Assembly: GCA_025351385.1 (NCBI GenBank)
Contig: JANXWA010000020.1
Span: 1 to 64,000, forward strand
From: Acidimicrobiales bacterium
GTDB taxonomy: Bacteria > Actinomycetota > Acidimicrobiia > Acidimicrobiales > RAAP-2
Direction of reading: 5' to 3'
Length of the DNA: 64,000 nt
Position 1 is the first letter of the stretch; every line of letters begins with the position of its first letter. Below the pieces are notes generated by a model. The model saw only the letters and a list, made by a program, of their open reading frames with translations, made no database searches and was not told where the DNA came from. This document shows, one piece after another, positions 43,478 through 52,203 of the stretch. A program made the translations under genes and the position numbers.

Positions 43478-43528
43478 CTCAGGTGTCGTCGCCCACGGCG
43501 CACTCGGGACGCGGCACGCGACACTTGC

Positions 43529-44752
43529 TCACGAGTACCGGGCCTCTCCCCCGCGCGACTCGCCACCCAAGGCGACCGCCTGTGCGAGGTCGTCGAGGAG
43601 CCGGTCGACGACGCCCGCGTGCGCCGGTGAGAGCATGAGGTGCAGGCCGCGAGGCTCAGTGTTGCGATTGAGGTGCCAGCCCCGCGCGTCCATCTCGTCG
43701 CCGACCGCGTAGAGGTCGACCACGTCGGAACGTAGGGCGAGGACCGGCCCGATCGGCTCGCCGACGATCTCGAGGCCGGCGATCGCCTCGACCGCCGCGC
43801 GGACCTTGGCGACCACTTCCATGAGCTGGCCCATGATCTCGGTGTAGCCGTTGGCCCCGAGGTACGAGATGACCGCCCAGGAGCAGGCGATCGGCGACGC
43901 CGGTCGGGCCCCGGCGATCGCGCCCGATCCGTAGGTTCCCGAGCCCCACCGGTCGTAGAGGAAGACCTGGTGGGAGAACCAGTCGTCATCGCGGTGCAGC
44001 ACGACCGAGGCGCCCTTGGGCACGTAGCCGTACTTGTGCACGTCGGCCGAGATCGACGTGACCCCGGGCACGCGGAAGTCGAACGGCGGGACCTCGCGGC
44101 CCAAGCGCTCGAGGAACGGCAGCACGAAGCCGCCGATGCAGGCGTCGACGTGACAGCCGGCTCCCGCCTGGGCGGCGATCGCAGCCAGCTCCTCGACCGG
44201 GTCCATCACGCCGTGGGGATAACTGAAGGCCGAGGCGACGACGACGGCCGTGCGCTCCGAGACCGCCGCACGGGTCGCGTCGACGTCGGCGCGCCACTGG
44301 CCGTCGAGCGGGACCTGCACCAGGTCGAGGTCGAAGTAGTGGGCGGCCTTGGCGTAGGCGGGGTGGGCCGACCTCGGAGCGACGATCTGCGGGCGTTCAA
44401 TGCCGCGAGCCCGCGCCCGCTCGCGGTGCACCAGCATCGCCAGAAGGATCGACTCGGTGCCGCCCGAGGTCATCGTGCCGGCCTGGAAAGTGCCCGGCGG
44501 CCGGTGGAGCATCGAGGAGACCGACTCCACGACCTCGGTCTCGAGGGCGGCCAACTCGGGGAAGCGGAACGGGTTGAGCGCGTTGCCGAAGAGGTACTGG
44601 CGGTTGACGGCCGTGATCAACTCCTCGATGTCCGATCGCCCCGTCGGATAGGTGAGCCCGAAGAGCCGGCCGCCGTGGGTGGCGGGGTCCTTCGCCTGGC
44701 GCTCCATCAGACGGGCGAGGACGTCGTCGAAAGGCTGTCCACTGTCGTTCAT
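43529..44752 (-). CDS. PLP-dependent decarboxylase/sphingosine-1-phosphate lyase-like enzyme
   Basis: The 407-residue enzyme has the group II decarboxylase fold with GTMTSGGTESILLAM, HVDACIGGFVLPF and the Schiff-base Lys in SADVHKYGYVPKG, the latter typical of sphingosine-1-phosphate lyase-like proteins. Such bacterial enzymes may cleave phosphorylated amino alcohols. No partner gene adjoins. TAATGT six bases before ATG 44752 sets the start. Confidence 0.92.
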   Translation of the reverse strand: MNDSGQPFDDVLARLMERQAKDPATHGGRLFGLTYPTGRSDIEELITAVNRQYLFGNALNPFRFPELAALETEVVESVSSMLHRPPGTFQAGTMTSGGTESILLAMLVHRERARARGIERPQIVAPRSAHPAYAKAAHYFDLDLVQVPLDGQWRADVDATRAAVSERTAVVVASAFSYPHGVMDPVEELAAIAAQAGAGCHVDACIGGFVLPFLERLGREVPPFDFRVPGVTSISADVHKYGYVPKGASVVLHRDDDWFSHQVFLYDRWGSGTYGSGAIAGARPASPIACSWAVISYLGANGYTEIMGQLMEVVAKVRAAVEAIAGLEIVGEPIGPVLALRSDVVDLYAVGDEMDARGWHLNRNTEPRGLHLMLSPAHAGVVDRLLDDLAQAVALGGESRGGEARYS

Positions 44753-44758
44753 GGTCGA

Positions 44759-44764
44759 ACATTA
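44759..44764 (-). promoter_or_regulatory. -10 box of the PLP lyase gene
   Basis: TAATGT then TCGACC then ATG on the minus strand. Confidence 0.6.
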
Positions 44765-44798
44765 GACGCCTCGGTCCGAGCCGCCCGGACCCGTTCAC

Positions 44799-45854
44799 CT
44801 ACGTGAGGTCGTCCATCCAGAGCCAGTGCCCATGGGGATGGCACCATCCCCACGCCGCCGGCGACCCGCCGGGAACCGTGGCGAGAATCTGCGAACCACC
44901 CTTGCGCGGGGGCTGACCGTCGCCCGACGGAGAGGGCCAATCGACCACCCACGGGAACTCGATCGACGCCCACGCGACGTTCTCCGACGAGCAGAGCCGG
45001 ACCATCTCATCGAAGTAGGCAGCCTGGTCCGCCTTCGAGAAGTACGCCACGACCCACGTGTTCATCACGATCGTGAGGTGTTCGCGATCACCCATCGCCA
45101 GTGCCTCGTGGAGGCATTCCATGGCGTGACCCGCAAGGACCGTCGAGTCGGGCCACGACGACCGCGCGTCAATGACTGCGTCGAGCCGCCCGTGGCGCCG
45201 CTCCTCCTCGGGCCACAGACAGGCCTTCAGCCAGAGCCGGTCGTCGTCGACGGCGAGGTCCAGGGGCGAGAGGTCGATGCCGACGCGAGTGGCGACGTCC
45301 GGCAGAGCGAGCGAGCGGTTGACCCCGGCGAGGTCCTGGCAGACCAGGGTCAGGGGATTGTCGTCGTCGCGTGAACGGACCGGGAAATGGTCGAAGTGCA
45401 GGTTGATCCCCGCCGACGTCCCGACGTCGATCAGGTTGATCGTGCGGTCCCGCCCGTTCGCGATGCGCGCGATGACCGCCTGGAGTACGGCCGAACGGCC
45501 CGGCTCATTGGTCTGGGTGAACCGGTGCAGCTCGCCTCGCACCAGCGCGGGGTCGTCGTGCAGGGCGGCGATCACGGTGCGTGCGGCCCCTGGGACGTCG
45601 ACAATCTCACCGCGAACGGCTGCCTCGTAGTCCGGGGCGAGGACCGGGTGGCCCCTCAGGGCGGCGAGGTGCAGTGCGCCGAGGACGAGCATCGGGTTGC
45701 GCTGCTCGAGCGCGACGCCGGCCAGCAACTCAAGGGCCAGTTCGTCGCTCTCCAGTGCGCGCATCAACGCCGAGTAGAACGGGAGCCGCTCGTGGTCCTC
45801 GGGCGAGAAGGAGTAGTGGTAACGGAGCCGGGCATCGTCCAGGTCGAGGGGCAT
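44799..45854 (-). CDS. DUF2332 family protein
   Basis: The 351-residue protein follows the DUF2332 pattern (HPVLAPDYEAAVRGE, QTNEPGRSAVL, LIDVGTSAGINLHFD, PHGHWLWMDD). The GTSAGIN segment recalls a SAM-binding loop, but no methyl transfer is documented for the family to my knowledge. TAGCGT six bases before ATG 45854 sets the start. The PLP lyase and homospermidine synthase genes flank it. Confidence 0.9.
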   Translation of the reverse strand: MPLDLDDARLRYHYSFSPEDHERLPFYSALMRALESDELALELLAGVALEQRNPMLVLGALHLAALRGHPVLAPDYEAAVRGEIVDVPGAARTVIAALHDDPALVRGELHRFTQTNEPGRSAVLQAVIARIANGRDRTINLIDVGTSAGINLHFDHFPVRSRDDDNPLTLVCQDLAGVNRSLALPDVATRVGIDLSPLDLAVDDDRLWLKACLWPEEERRHGRLDAVIDARSSWPDSTVLAGHAMECLHEALAMGDREHLTIVMNTWVVAYFSKADQAAYFDEMVRLCSSENVAWASIEFPWVVDWPSPSGDGQPPRKGGSQILATVPGGSPAAWGWCHPHGHWLWMDDLT

Positions 45855-45860
45855 GAGTGA

Positions 45861-45866
45861 ACGCTA
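45861..45866 (-). promoter_or_regulatory. -10 box of the DUF2332 gene
   Basis: TAGCGT then TCACTC then ATG on the minus strand. Confidence 0.6.
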
Positions 45867-45905
45867 CCCAGCCTCGACGCGAACGTCGACGCTCGCCGAT
45901 GGCCT

Positions 45906-47360
45906 CTACGCCTGGAAGTTCGTGAACTGCCAGAGGTCGTCGTGGTCCAACGTGCGACCGGACCACTGGTCGAACCAGTCGGCCTTCGTCGACACGGGGT
46001 CCCAATCAATGGGCCCGGACCAGAGGGTTCCGACGTACGGGGTGGCCACGTCGATGACGTCACGCCACGGCAGCTCGTCGGGGACCCGCACTCCCTCGCG
46101 GGGCGAACGGATCAGCCAGTCCACGGCGCCGAGGATCGAGGCCGCCACCTGGACGGTGGTAGCGCTCTGATGGGGGGCGACGGCGCGAGCCTCCTCGATC
46201 GAGGTCAGCATGCCCGACCACCACGACTTGTACGGGTGGCCCATCAAGAGCACGCCCAGCTCATCGCGACCCGAGACGATCTCGTCGTTCATGATCCGCT
46301 GACTCTTCGGGTAGTCGTACTGCGCCCCCTCGAGCTCCACGAAACTGGCCCAGGCGGCGTCGCTCGGGCAGTAGGCGTAGTGGACCGTCGGCCGGTAGAC
46401 CGCCTCGTCCCCCTCCCAGACCGTCAGATGGTCGCAGATGGTGAAGGCCTCGCCGTGGCGGATCACCATGCCCACGATCGGACCCGACGGGACGCACGAG
46501 CGCACCAGGGTCTTGTGGGCCATCTGGGCGAGGCAGATCTGGTTGCGCGGACCCTCGCCCTCGTGGGTGAAGGCCAGCGCCGGGAGGGACCTCTCGTGGG
46601 TGCCCCAGCCCATCTCGGCCGGCGCGACGCCTTCCTCGTAGAAGCCGTCCACGCTCCACGTGTTGACGAACTCACCGGGCAGCTTCGGTCGGTCGGTGAC
46701 CTGGGTGTCGCGCTCGGCGATGTGGATGGTCTTCACGTCGAGCAGTTGCGCCAGCCGGTTGTACGCGCCGGAGGTCACGGCCTCGCCGATCGCCCCGTGG
46801 CGCTCGACGAGCAGGCCGTCACGCACGACCGCTTCGGCGATGTCGACCAACGCCCGCTTGGTGAAGTGGCTGACCAGGCCGGGGTTGGCCCCGTGCTCGA
46901 CGACCGCGGAAGGGCCGTCGTTGCGGCCCCACCGGGCGAGCTGACGACGCAGTGCCATGTGGCGGTGATAGAGGGTGCGCTCCTGGGGGGAGGTCGTCGC
47001 GGGGTCCAAATACGGCTCCCAGACCTCCACCGACGTGTTGAGGTAGCGCACGTCGTGATCGCGACACCAATCCAGCAGCTCGGTCATGTCGATGTTCCAC
47101 GCCAGGTCGATCAGGAGGTCGCCGTCGCCCAGATTCTCGGCGAGGACCGACTCGAGGTTCTCTCGCGTGATCTCGAACTGGAGGTAGGTGACACCACGGG
47201 CCACCGATGACGCGATGCGCTCGCTGTTCTGACGGCTCTCGATGACCTTCACTCTCGCGGGGTCGAATCCGAAGTGGTCGAGCAGGAGCGGCAAGAGGCA
47301 TTGGGTCACCGAACCACACCCGAGGATGACGACACGACCTGGCATCGAGAGTTCAGACAA
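45906..47360 (-). CDS. hss: Homospermidine synthase
   Basis: The 484-residue enzyme has the saccharopine-dehydrogenase-type Rossmann start VVILGCGSVTQCLLPLL and the homospermidine synthase blocks LLIDLAWNIDMTELLDWC, YLNTSVEVWEPY, VVEHGANPGLVSHFTKRAL and GWGTHERSLP. It joins two putrescines, or putrescine and spermidine, into homospermidine using NAD. AAGG lies six bases before TTG 47360; ATG 47345 is an alternative start. An AGAAC-N4-GTTCT repeat lies at 47404-47417 upstream. A putrescine source could be the agmatinase-family gene at 21-22 kb. Confidence 0.93.
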   Translation of the reverse strand: MSELSMPGRVVILGCGSVTQCLLPLLLDHFGFDPARVKVIESRQNSERIASSVARGVTYLQFEITRENLESVLAENLGDGDLLIDLAWNIDMTELLDWCRDHDVRYLNTSVEVWEPYLDPATTSPQERTLYHRHMALRRQLARWGRNDGPSAVVEHGANPGLVSHFTKRALVDIAEAVVRDGLLVERHGAIGEAVTSGAYNRLAQLLDVKTIHIAERDTQVTDRPKLPGEFVNTWSVDGFYEEGVAPAEMGWGTHERSLPALAFTHEGEGPRNQICLAQMAHKTLVRSCVPSGPIVGMVIRHGEAFTICDHLTVWEGDEAVYRPTVHYAYCPSDAAWASFVELEGAQYDYPKSQRIMNDEIVSGRDELGVLLMGHPYKSWWSGMLTSIEEARAVAPHQSATTVQVAASILGAVDWLIRSPREGVRVPDELPWRDVIDVATPYVGTLWSGPIDWDPVSTKADWFDQWSGRTLDHDDLWQFTNFQA

Positions 47361-47455
47361 TTAGGACCTTCTTTGATTGGGAGCGATTGGCGACTTGCCG
47401 TTTAGAACCTTAGTTCTGCGCGTCCGGTCCGAACCGTCGTCGGACCTCCGACTGA

Positions 47456-47887
47456 TCACTCGGACTGAAGGTCGATCTCCATCCAGCGTTGCGGCGCAAC
47501 CAGCGAGCGGAACCCGACCCTTGCGTACACCTCGTGCGCGTCGCTCGTGGCGAGCAGGATCCGGCGAACGCCGGCCGTTCGGCACCAATCGACCGCGACA
47601 TGCGCCATCCACGTTCCGATGCCCAGACCGCGCTGGGACTCGACGACGAAGACGTCACAGATCCACGCGACCGTGGCCTCGTCGGTGACAGTCCTCGCGA
47701 AGGCGATCTGTCCGCCGTCACGGTAGACGCCAAGGCACCGCGAGCGCTCGATCGACCGACGGACCGTGTCCAGGCTCCGACCGGCGGCCCAGTAGCTCTC
47801 GTCACTCAGCCAGTGGTGGATGAGATCCACGTCGAGAAGCGAGGGGTCGTCGCTGAGCAACAGACCGTCGCGTTCGAGTGAGATCAA
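47456..47887 (-). CDS. GNAT acetyltransferase
   Basis: The 143-residue protein has the fold blocks WLSDESYWAAGRSLDTVRRS, QIAFARTVTDEATVAWICDV, ESQRGLGIGTWM (acetyl-CoA loop) and LATSDAHEVYARVGF. Acceptor unknown. TTG 47887 is chosen because GGAGG lies six bases upstream; GTG 47941 would add 18 residues that overlap a palindrome and do not look like this family. Confidence 0.85.
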   Translation of the reverse strand: MISLERDGLLLSDDPSLLDVDLIHHWLSDESYWAAGRSLDTVRRSIERSRCLGVYRDGGQIAFARTVTDEATVAWICDVFVVESQRGLGIGTWMAHVAVDWCRTAGVRRILLATSDAHEVYARVGFRSLVAPQRWMEIDLQSE

Positions 47888-47927
47888 CGTCCACCTCCAC
47901 TTCCGCGCGCGTGGCCCGTAGAAGTTC

Positions 47928-47946
47928 GTAAAGTGAGCCACTTTAC
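47928..47946. promoter_or_regulatory. Inverted repeat upstream of the GNAT gene
   Basis: GTAAAGTGAGCCACTTTAC has perfect 8-base arms around AGC. It lies 40 to 60 bases upstream of the TTG start, a promoter-like position. The AT-rich arms differ from the surrounding DNA, so a protein-binding operator is likely. Confidence 0.6.
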
Positions 47947-48040
47947 CAAGACGAAGAACCGGCCCGATGGTCGATTCGCAGTGGATGCCTGCTCGACGCT
48001 GCGGCCGACTCGACTTACGTGCACGGATGCACTCGGAGGA

Positions 48041-48799
48041 CTACCCGAGGGCCGAGTGCTGCAGCCACAGGTCGGCGACCCGCCGATCACCTTCGACGCG
48101 GACCCCGAACTCGTCGGGGCCGCGGCGTCGATAGAGCGCGAGCAGCAACGCAACCGACGGACCCACGATCGCCGCGTCGACGTCGGCGGCGTAGCCATCG
48201 TCCACACGAACAACGTCGAAGCGATCGGGAAGCAGCGCCACCGTCCAACGGGCACCAGTGTCGAGGTCGCGCAGACCGAGCCTCTCCCCCTCGCCCCGCA
48301 GCTTCAGCACCCCCGGAGAGAAATAGCTGGCCGATGCGAGGTTGACAAGGAACTCGTCGATGGCGTCGACCGCGACCACCGGCTCCGCTTCGGGGTTGCC
48401 TCCGGCGGCGAGCTCGACGTCCATTCGATGCACCAAAGTCTCGTGCAGCTGTCGGCGCGACCAGAATCGCACGTGGTGATCGGCGCCCCAGGCCCACATC
48501 TCCTCATCGGGATCGGCGTGGCGAAGGGTGTCCACGAGCTGACGTCCCCCGCCACGAATCCACTCGGACGTCACCGGAACGGTCTCCGGGCCGAGCGACT
48601 CGAACGTCAGCCGCTCGGCGGCCCTTCGGCGAACTAGTTGGTCGGCCCACCGATGGATCGTGCCCAGATGCTCGGCCACGTCGACGACGCACCAACCGGG
48701 GCAGGACTCGACCACGGTCTCACCGGCGACCGCGTCAAGGACATCGGCGAATCGCCCGACCTCAGTCTCCAACGCGTCGCAGTGCTCGTGGTGGTTCAT
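48041..48799 (-). CDS. Maleylpyruvate isomerase-like (mycothiol-dependent, DinB fold) protein
   Basis: The 252-residue protein has the MDMPI N-terminal helical bundle (CPGWCVVDVAEHLGTIHRWA, about 40-60; metal ligands include H52) with LHETLVHRMDVELAAG, and the MDMPI C-terminal domain from about 150. Members use or bind mycothiol, the actinobacterial thiol, and often act as isomerases or transferases. GGAGG lies five bases before ATG 48799. Confidence 0.9.
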   Translation of the reverse strand: MNHHEHCDALETEVGRFADVLDAVAGETVVESCPGWCVVDVAEHLGTIHRWADQLVRRRAAERLTFESLGPETVPVTSEWIRGGGRQLVDTLRHADPDEEMWAWGADHHVRFWSRRQLHETLVHRMDVELAAGGNPEAEPVVAVDAIDEFLVNLASASYFSPGVLKLRGEGERLGLRDLDTGARWTVALLPDRFDVVRVDDGYAADVDAAIVGPSVALLLALYRRRGPDEFGVRVEGDRRVADLWLQHSALG

Positions 48800-48859
48800 C
48801 CGTACCTCCGAGCGGCGGGGCACCGGCCGGACCTCGGGGGCCTTCGATCGACCTTCACG

Positions 48860-49894
48860 TCAGCCCTGGGTGAAGGCCGCGATGTCCCGAGCAGTGTCGT
48901 GCGTCACGTCAGGGCAGAGGTTGGGGATCAGCTCGGTCGCGTGCATGGTGCCCATGATCTGACGGCAACGCGCGTTGACGCCGCTGGCCATCAGCAGCCG
49001 GTAGAACGCGACGCCCTCGTCGCGCAAAGGGTCGCATTCGTTCACGTTGATGACGACCGGTGGAAGGCCGCGAACGTCGTCCGCAGTCGCGAAGGAGGGC
49101 CACGCCAGGGGATCGCGGGCTTCGAAGGCCTCGATGCCGTAGGCGAGGGCCCCCTGGCTCTCGTGGACGTTGAGCCAGATTCCCTCGTTCTCGTACGTCG
49201 AGGGGTACTCCGGCCGGGGCCAGCTGCCCGCGATGTAGGGGCAGAGCGCGTAGAGCCCACTGATGAGTCCGACGTCGCCGTCGCGCAACAATTTCATGCC
49301 GAGCGCGAGCGTGAGGTTGCCGCCACCACTCTCGCCCGCGACGACGATCCGCGAGTCGTCCACCCGAAGTTCGGAGGCGTTGGCGTGGAGCCACTGCAGG
49401 CCCGACGCGCAGTCGTTCAAGCCGGCGGGGTACGGCTCCACCTCGGGCACCGACGACGCCACCAGTGCGTTTCGGAAGTCGACCATGGCGACCGCCACAC
49501 CCTTGTGAGCGAGGATCTTGCCCCACGCGCGGTAGTTGCCCCAGTAGCACGACAGTGTCGTCATGCCGCCGCCGTGGATGTAGTACACGCAGGGCAGCAC
49601 CTCGTCGTTGTCGGGTCGGATGATCTGGACGTTGATGGTGTTGCCGTCAGGCTGGGATGTCACGTGATGGGTCTTCACCCGCAGACCGGCCGACGAGACG
49701 ACCGACTCGACGTCGCACATCTCCATCGCTGCCTGGGAGAGCGCGTAACCGGCGAGTGCTGCCTCGCCACGGGCGTAGTCGAGGAGCCCCTCGCGACTCT
49801 CCGCCCGGGGGATCGGCAGTTCGTCGGCCAGCAGCGCCGAGATCGCCTTGATCCGTGGATCGATTCGCGGGTCGTTGTCGTAGTCGTAGCCCAT
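48860..49894 (-). CDS. HSL-family alpha/beta hydrolase (esterase)
   Basis: The 344-residue enzyme has the hormone-sensitive-lipase oxyanion motif HGGG (107-110), nucleophile S189 in GESGGG, Asp in NECDPLRDEG and His in GTMHATEL. It probably cleaves a short ester and is the last gene of a degradation cluster. GGAGG lies seven bases before ATG 49894; there is a 95-base gap from the dehydratase gene upstream. Confidence 0.92.
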   Translation of the reverse strand: MGYDYDNDPRIDPRIKAISALLADELPIPRAESREGLLDYARGEAALAGYALSQAAMEMCDVESVVSSAGLRVKTHHVTSQPDGNTINVQIIRPDNDEVLPCVYYIHGGGMTTLSCYWGNYRAWGKILAHKGVAVAMVDFRNALVASSVPEVEPYPAGLNDCASGLQWLHANASELRVDDSRIVVAGESGGGNLTLALGMKLLRDGDVGLISGLYALCPYIAGSWPRPEYPSTYENEGIWLNVHESQGALAYGIEAFEARDPLAWPSFATADDVRGLPPVVINVNECDPLRDEGVAFYRLLMASGVNARCRQIMGTMHATELIPNLCPDVTHDTARDIAAFTQG

Positions 49895-49989
49895 AGATAG
49901 TCCTCCCTCGTGTGCACAACTCCTGGCGACGGTAACACAGGTCACTGCACCTCCAACCGAAGGACGGTGCGGACGTTCGACTGCGCCGG

Positions 49990-50409
49990 TCAGTCGAGGC
50001 GAGCGCTCGCCGATCCGGTGAAGACCGCGACGTTGTGCTGGTTGCGGGTCGCCACGTCGAACTGCGCCACGACGACGCCGTCGTCCTCCTCGATGGCGCT
50101 GACCGTCGCTGAAGCGATCAGCGTGTCCCCGGGCCATACCTGTGCGGTGAACCGACCACCGAATTTCGTCAAGCGGCCATCCCCGACGTAGTCGGTGAGC
50201 ATCCGGCCCGTCAGGCCCATCGTCAGCATGCCGTGGGCGAAGACGCTCGGGTAGCCGGCGACCTGGGTGGCGAAGACCTCGTCAGTGTGGATCGGGTTGT
50301 AGTCCCCCGACGCCCCCGCGTACTGGACGATCTGCGTGCGAGTCAGGTTGTCGACGACGGTCGCCTCGTGGACGTCGCCCACTCGAAGCAACGCGGAATC
50401 GAGCGCCAT
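49990..50409 (-). CDS. MaoC-type hot-dog dehydratase
   Basis: The 139-residue protein has the hydratase 2 motif YAGASGDYNPIHTDEVFA with catalytic Asp and His, and HGMLTMGLTGRML. It starts one base after the stop of the companion hot-dog gene, so the two probably make a heterodimeric enoyl-CoA hydratase, as ChsH1/ChsH2-type pairs do. Confidence 0.93.
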   Translation of the reverse strand: MALDSALLRVGDVHEATVVDNLTRTQIVQYAGASGDYNPIHTDEVFATQVAGYPSVFAHGMLTMGLTGRMLTDYVGDGRLTKFGGRFTAQVWPGDTLIASATVSAIEEDDGVVVAQFDVATRNQHNVAVFTGSASARLD

Positions 50410-50410
50410 C

Positions 50411-50917
50411 TCAGTCCCTCACCGTCTGGTCCGTGCGCACCCCGACCGACCGCGCGGTGACGACAAGCTCGCCGTCCGCGGCACAGTATTCGGTGATCGA
50501 CTCGCCGAAGTGCAGGAGTCCACCGCGCCGCCCCTGTTTCTCCCACGTCCGACCGGAATGGACACTGACCGTGAGCACCTCGCCGGCGCGGATCGGGCGG
50601 TGGTACTCGTAGTGCTGCTCGGCGTGCAGGATCGTGCCGCCGTTGGCGCCGCCCGAGTCGCCGGCGGCGCCCTCGGAGTGGATCCGCCCCGACGGCGTCG
50701 CACCCGAGCCGAACCACACTTCGCCGGGCTTGGGTCGCAGGGGATAGTCCGGGTCGAACTGGGCGCTCGCCTGGACGAAGGTCGGTGGCGCGATGATGCC
50801 ACCGACCGCTTTCGCTTCGTCGCTCGACGGGTCGTAGTACACGGGGTTGTCGTCGCAGAGCGCTCGGGCGAAGGCCATGATGTGACCGGCCTCGATGGGG
50901 AATCGTTCGGCCGTCAC
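50411..50917 (-). CDS. FAS1-like MaoC-N dehydratase
   Basis: The 168-residue protein has the FAS1-like dehydratase fold (EAGHIMAFARALCDDNPVYY, IIAPPTFV and HAEQHYEYHRPIRAGE). The second hot-dog half comes from the next gene. GTG 50917 overlaps the stop of the acyl-CoA dehydrogenase gene by four bases (GTGA), which fixes the start and shows translational coupling. Confidence 0.9.
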   Translation of the reverse strand: MTAERFPIEAGHIMAFARALCDDNPVYYDPSSDEAKAVGGIIAPPTFVQASAQFDPDYPLRPKPGEVWFGSGATPSGRIHSEGAAGDSGGANGGTILHAEQHYEYHRPIRAGEVLTVSVHSGRTWEKQGRRGGLLHFGESITEYCAADGELVVTARSVGVRTDQTVRD

Positions 50918-52140
50918 TGCGTCACGCTCGGCTCTCGCGGTAGGCCGAGCGCGCGCTCGCCGATGATGTTGCGCTGGATCTGGCTCGTGCCTGAGTAGAT
51001 GGTCCCGGCCCGACTGGCGAAAAAGATGTCCTGCCAGTCGTCGGTCGCGTAGCCCTCGCCGGCGGGACGGATCATGGCGCCGGTCCCCACCACCTCGAGG
51101 GCGATCTCGCCGAAGGTCTTGTGGTACTCGCTCCAGAACAGCTTCGACACCGACGCCTCGGGGCCTGGCTGGCGGCCCTCGGCGAGCGACGCCAGCAGAC
51201 GAAGTCCGGCGTAACGCATCAACTGGATCTGCGTGAAGCACCAGGCGAGGCGCTGACGGATCAAGGGATCATTGACTCTGCCGTTCGCGCGAGCGACGTC
51301 GACGAGCTCCCAGAACTCCTGATCGAAGCCGAGGTACGCGGTCGTGGCGGCGCCGCCACGCTCGAAGCCGAGGGTGGTCATCGCGGGCGCCCATCCGTTG
51401 TCGAGCCCACCGATCACGTTGAACAGCGGGGCGCGCGCACCGTCGAGGAAGTCCTCACAGAACTCGGCCGCCCCCGACATCTGGCGCACCGGGCGCACCG
51501 TCACGCCGTTCTCCTCGGAGAAGGGCACCAGCACGTACGACAGGCCCCGGTGCTTGGGCGCGTTGGGGTCGGTGCGACAGAGCACGAAGATCATGTTCGC
51601 CAGTCGAGCACCCGACGTCCAGATCTTCTGGCCCGTGACGACCAGCTCGTCGCCGTCGACGACGCCGCGAGTCTCGACGGCGCCCAGGTCCGACCCGTGG
51701 TCGGGCTCGGAGTAGCCCTGACAGTAGACGTCGGCACCCGAGACGATCCGATTGAGGAAGTGAGCCTTCTGCTCGGGCGTACCGTGGACGATGATCGCGG
51801 GGCCGACGAGTGCCTCGCCCATGCCGCGTCGCACCGCCGGCACGCCCTGGCGCCGGAGCTCTTCGTTGAACAGGGCCGAGCGCACCGGGTCCCAACCGCG
51901 CCCGCCGTACTCCTCGGGCCACTGCGCGCAGACGAGCCTCTCGTCGACGAGCCGGCGCTCCCACTCCCGGTACGTCGGATCCTGCACGGCCTGGGCGATG
52001 CCAATGCCACGCCGACCGCCGGCGATCGGCTGCCAACCCCAGTTCGCGAGGTCCTTCAGCCCCGAGGGCGTGTTCGCCTCGATCCACTCGCGCATCTCGG
52101 CTCGGAAGGTCCCGTACTCCGGACCCAGGTCAATCTCCAT
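50914..52140 (-). CDS. Acyl-CoA dehydrogenase (FadE type)
   Basis: The 408-residue flavoenzyme has WPEEYGGRGWDPV, the FAD/substrate segment YSEPDHGSDLGAVETR, GQKIWTSGA, and the C-terminal ATDDWQDIFFASRAGTIYSG, with TSQIQRNIIGERALGLPR at the end, of actinobacterial steroid/lipid FadE proteins. It introduces the double bond hydrated by the two genes that follow. AAGGGGG lies five bases before ATG 52140; ATG 52158 is less likely. Confidence 0.94.
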   Translation of the reverse strand: MEIDLGPEYGTFRAEMREWIEANTPSGLKDLANWGWQPIAGGRRGIGIAQAVQDPTYREWERRLVDERLVCAQWPEEYGGRGWDPVRSALFNEELRRQGVPAVRRGMGEALVGPAIIVHGTPEQKAHFLNRIVSGADVYCQGYSEPDHGSDLGAVETRGVVDGDELVVTGQKIWTSGARLANMIFVLCRTDPNAPKHRGLSYVLVPFSEENGVTVRPVRQMSGAAEFCEDFLDGARAPLFNVIGGLDNGWAPAMTTLGFERGGAATTAYLGFDQEFWELVDVARANGRVNDPLIRQRLAWCFTQIQLMRYAGLRLLASLAEGRQPGPEASVSKLFWSEYHKTFGEIALEVVGTGAMIRPAGEGYATDDWQDIFFASRAGTIYSGTSQIQRNIIGERALGLPREPSVTQ

Positions 52141-52203
52141 GACCGCCCCCTTGCGCATCGCGCACCAGTATCGCGCGCATTGGTGCCGTCATCCACGCCC
52201 CGG

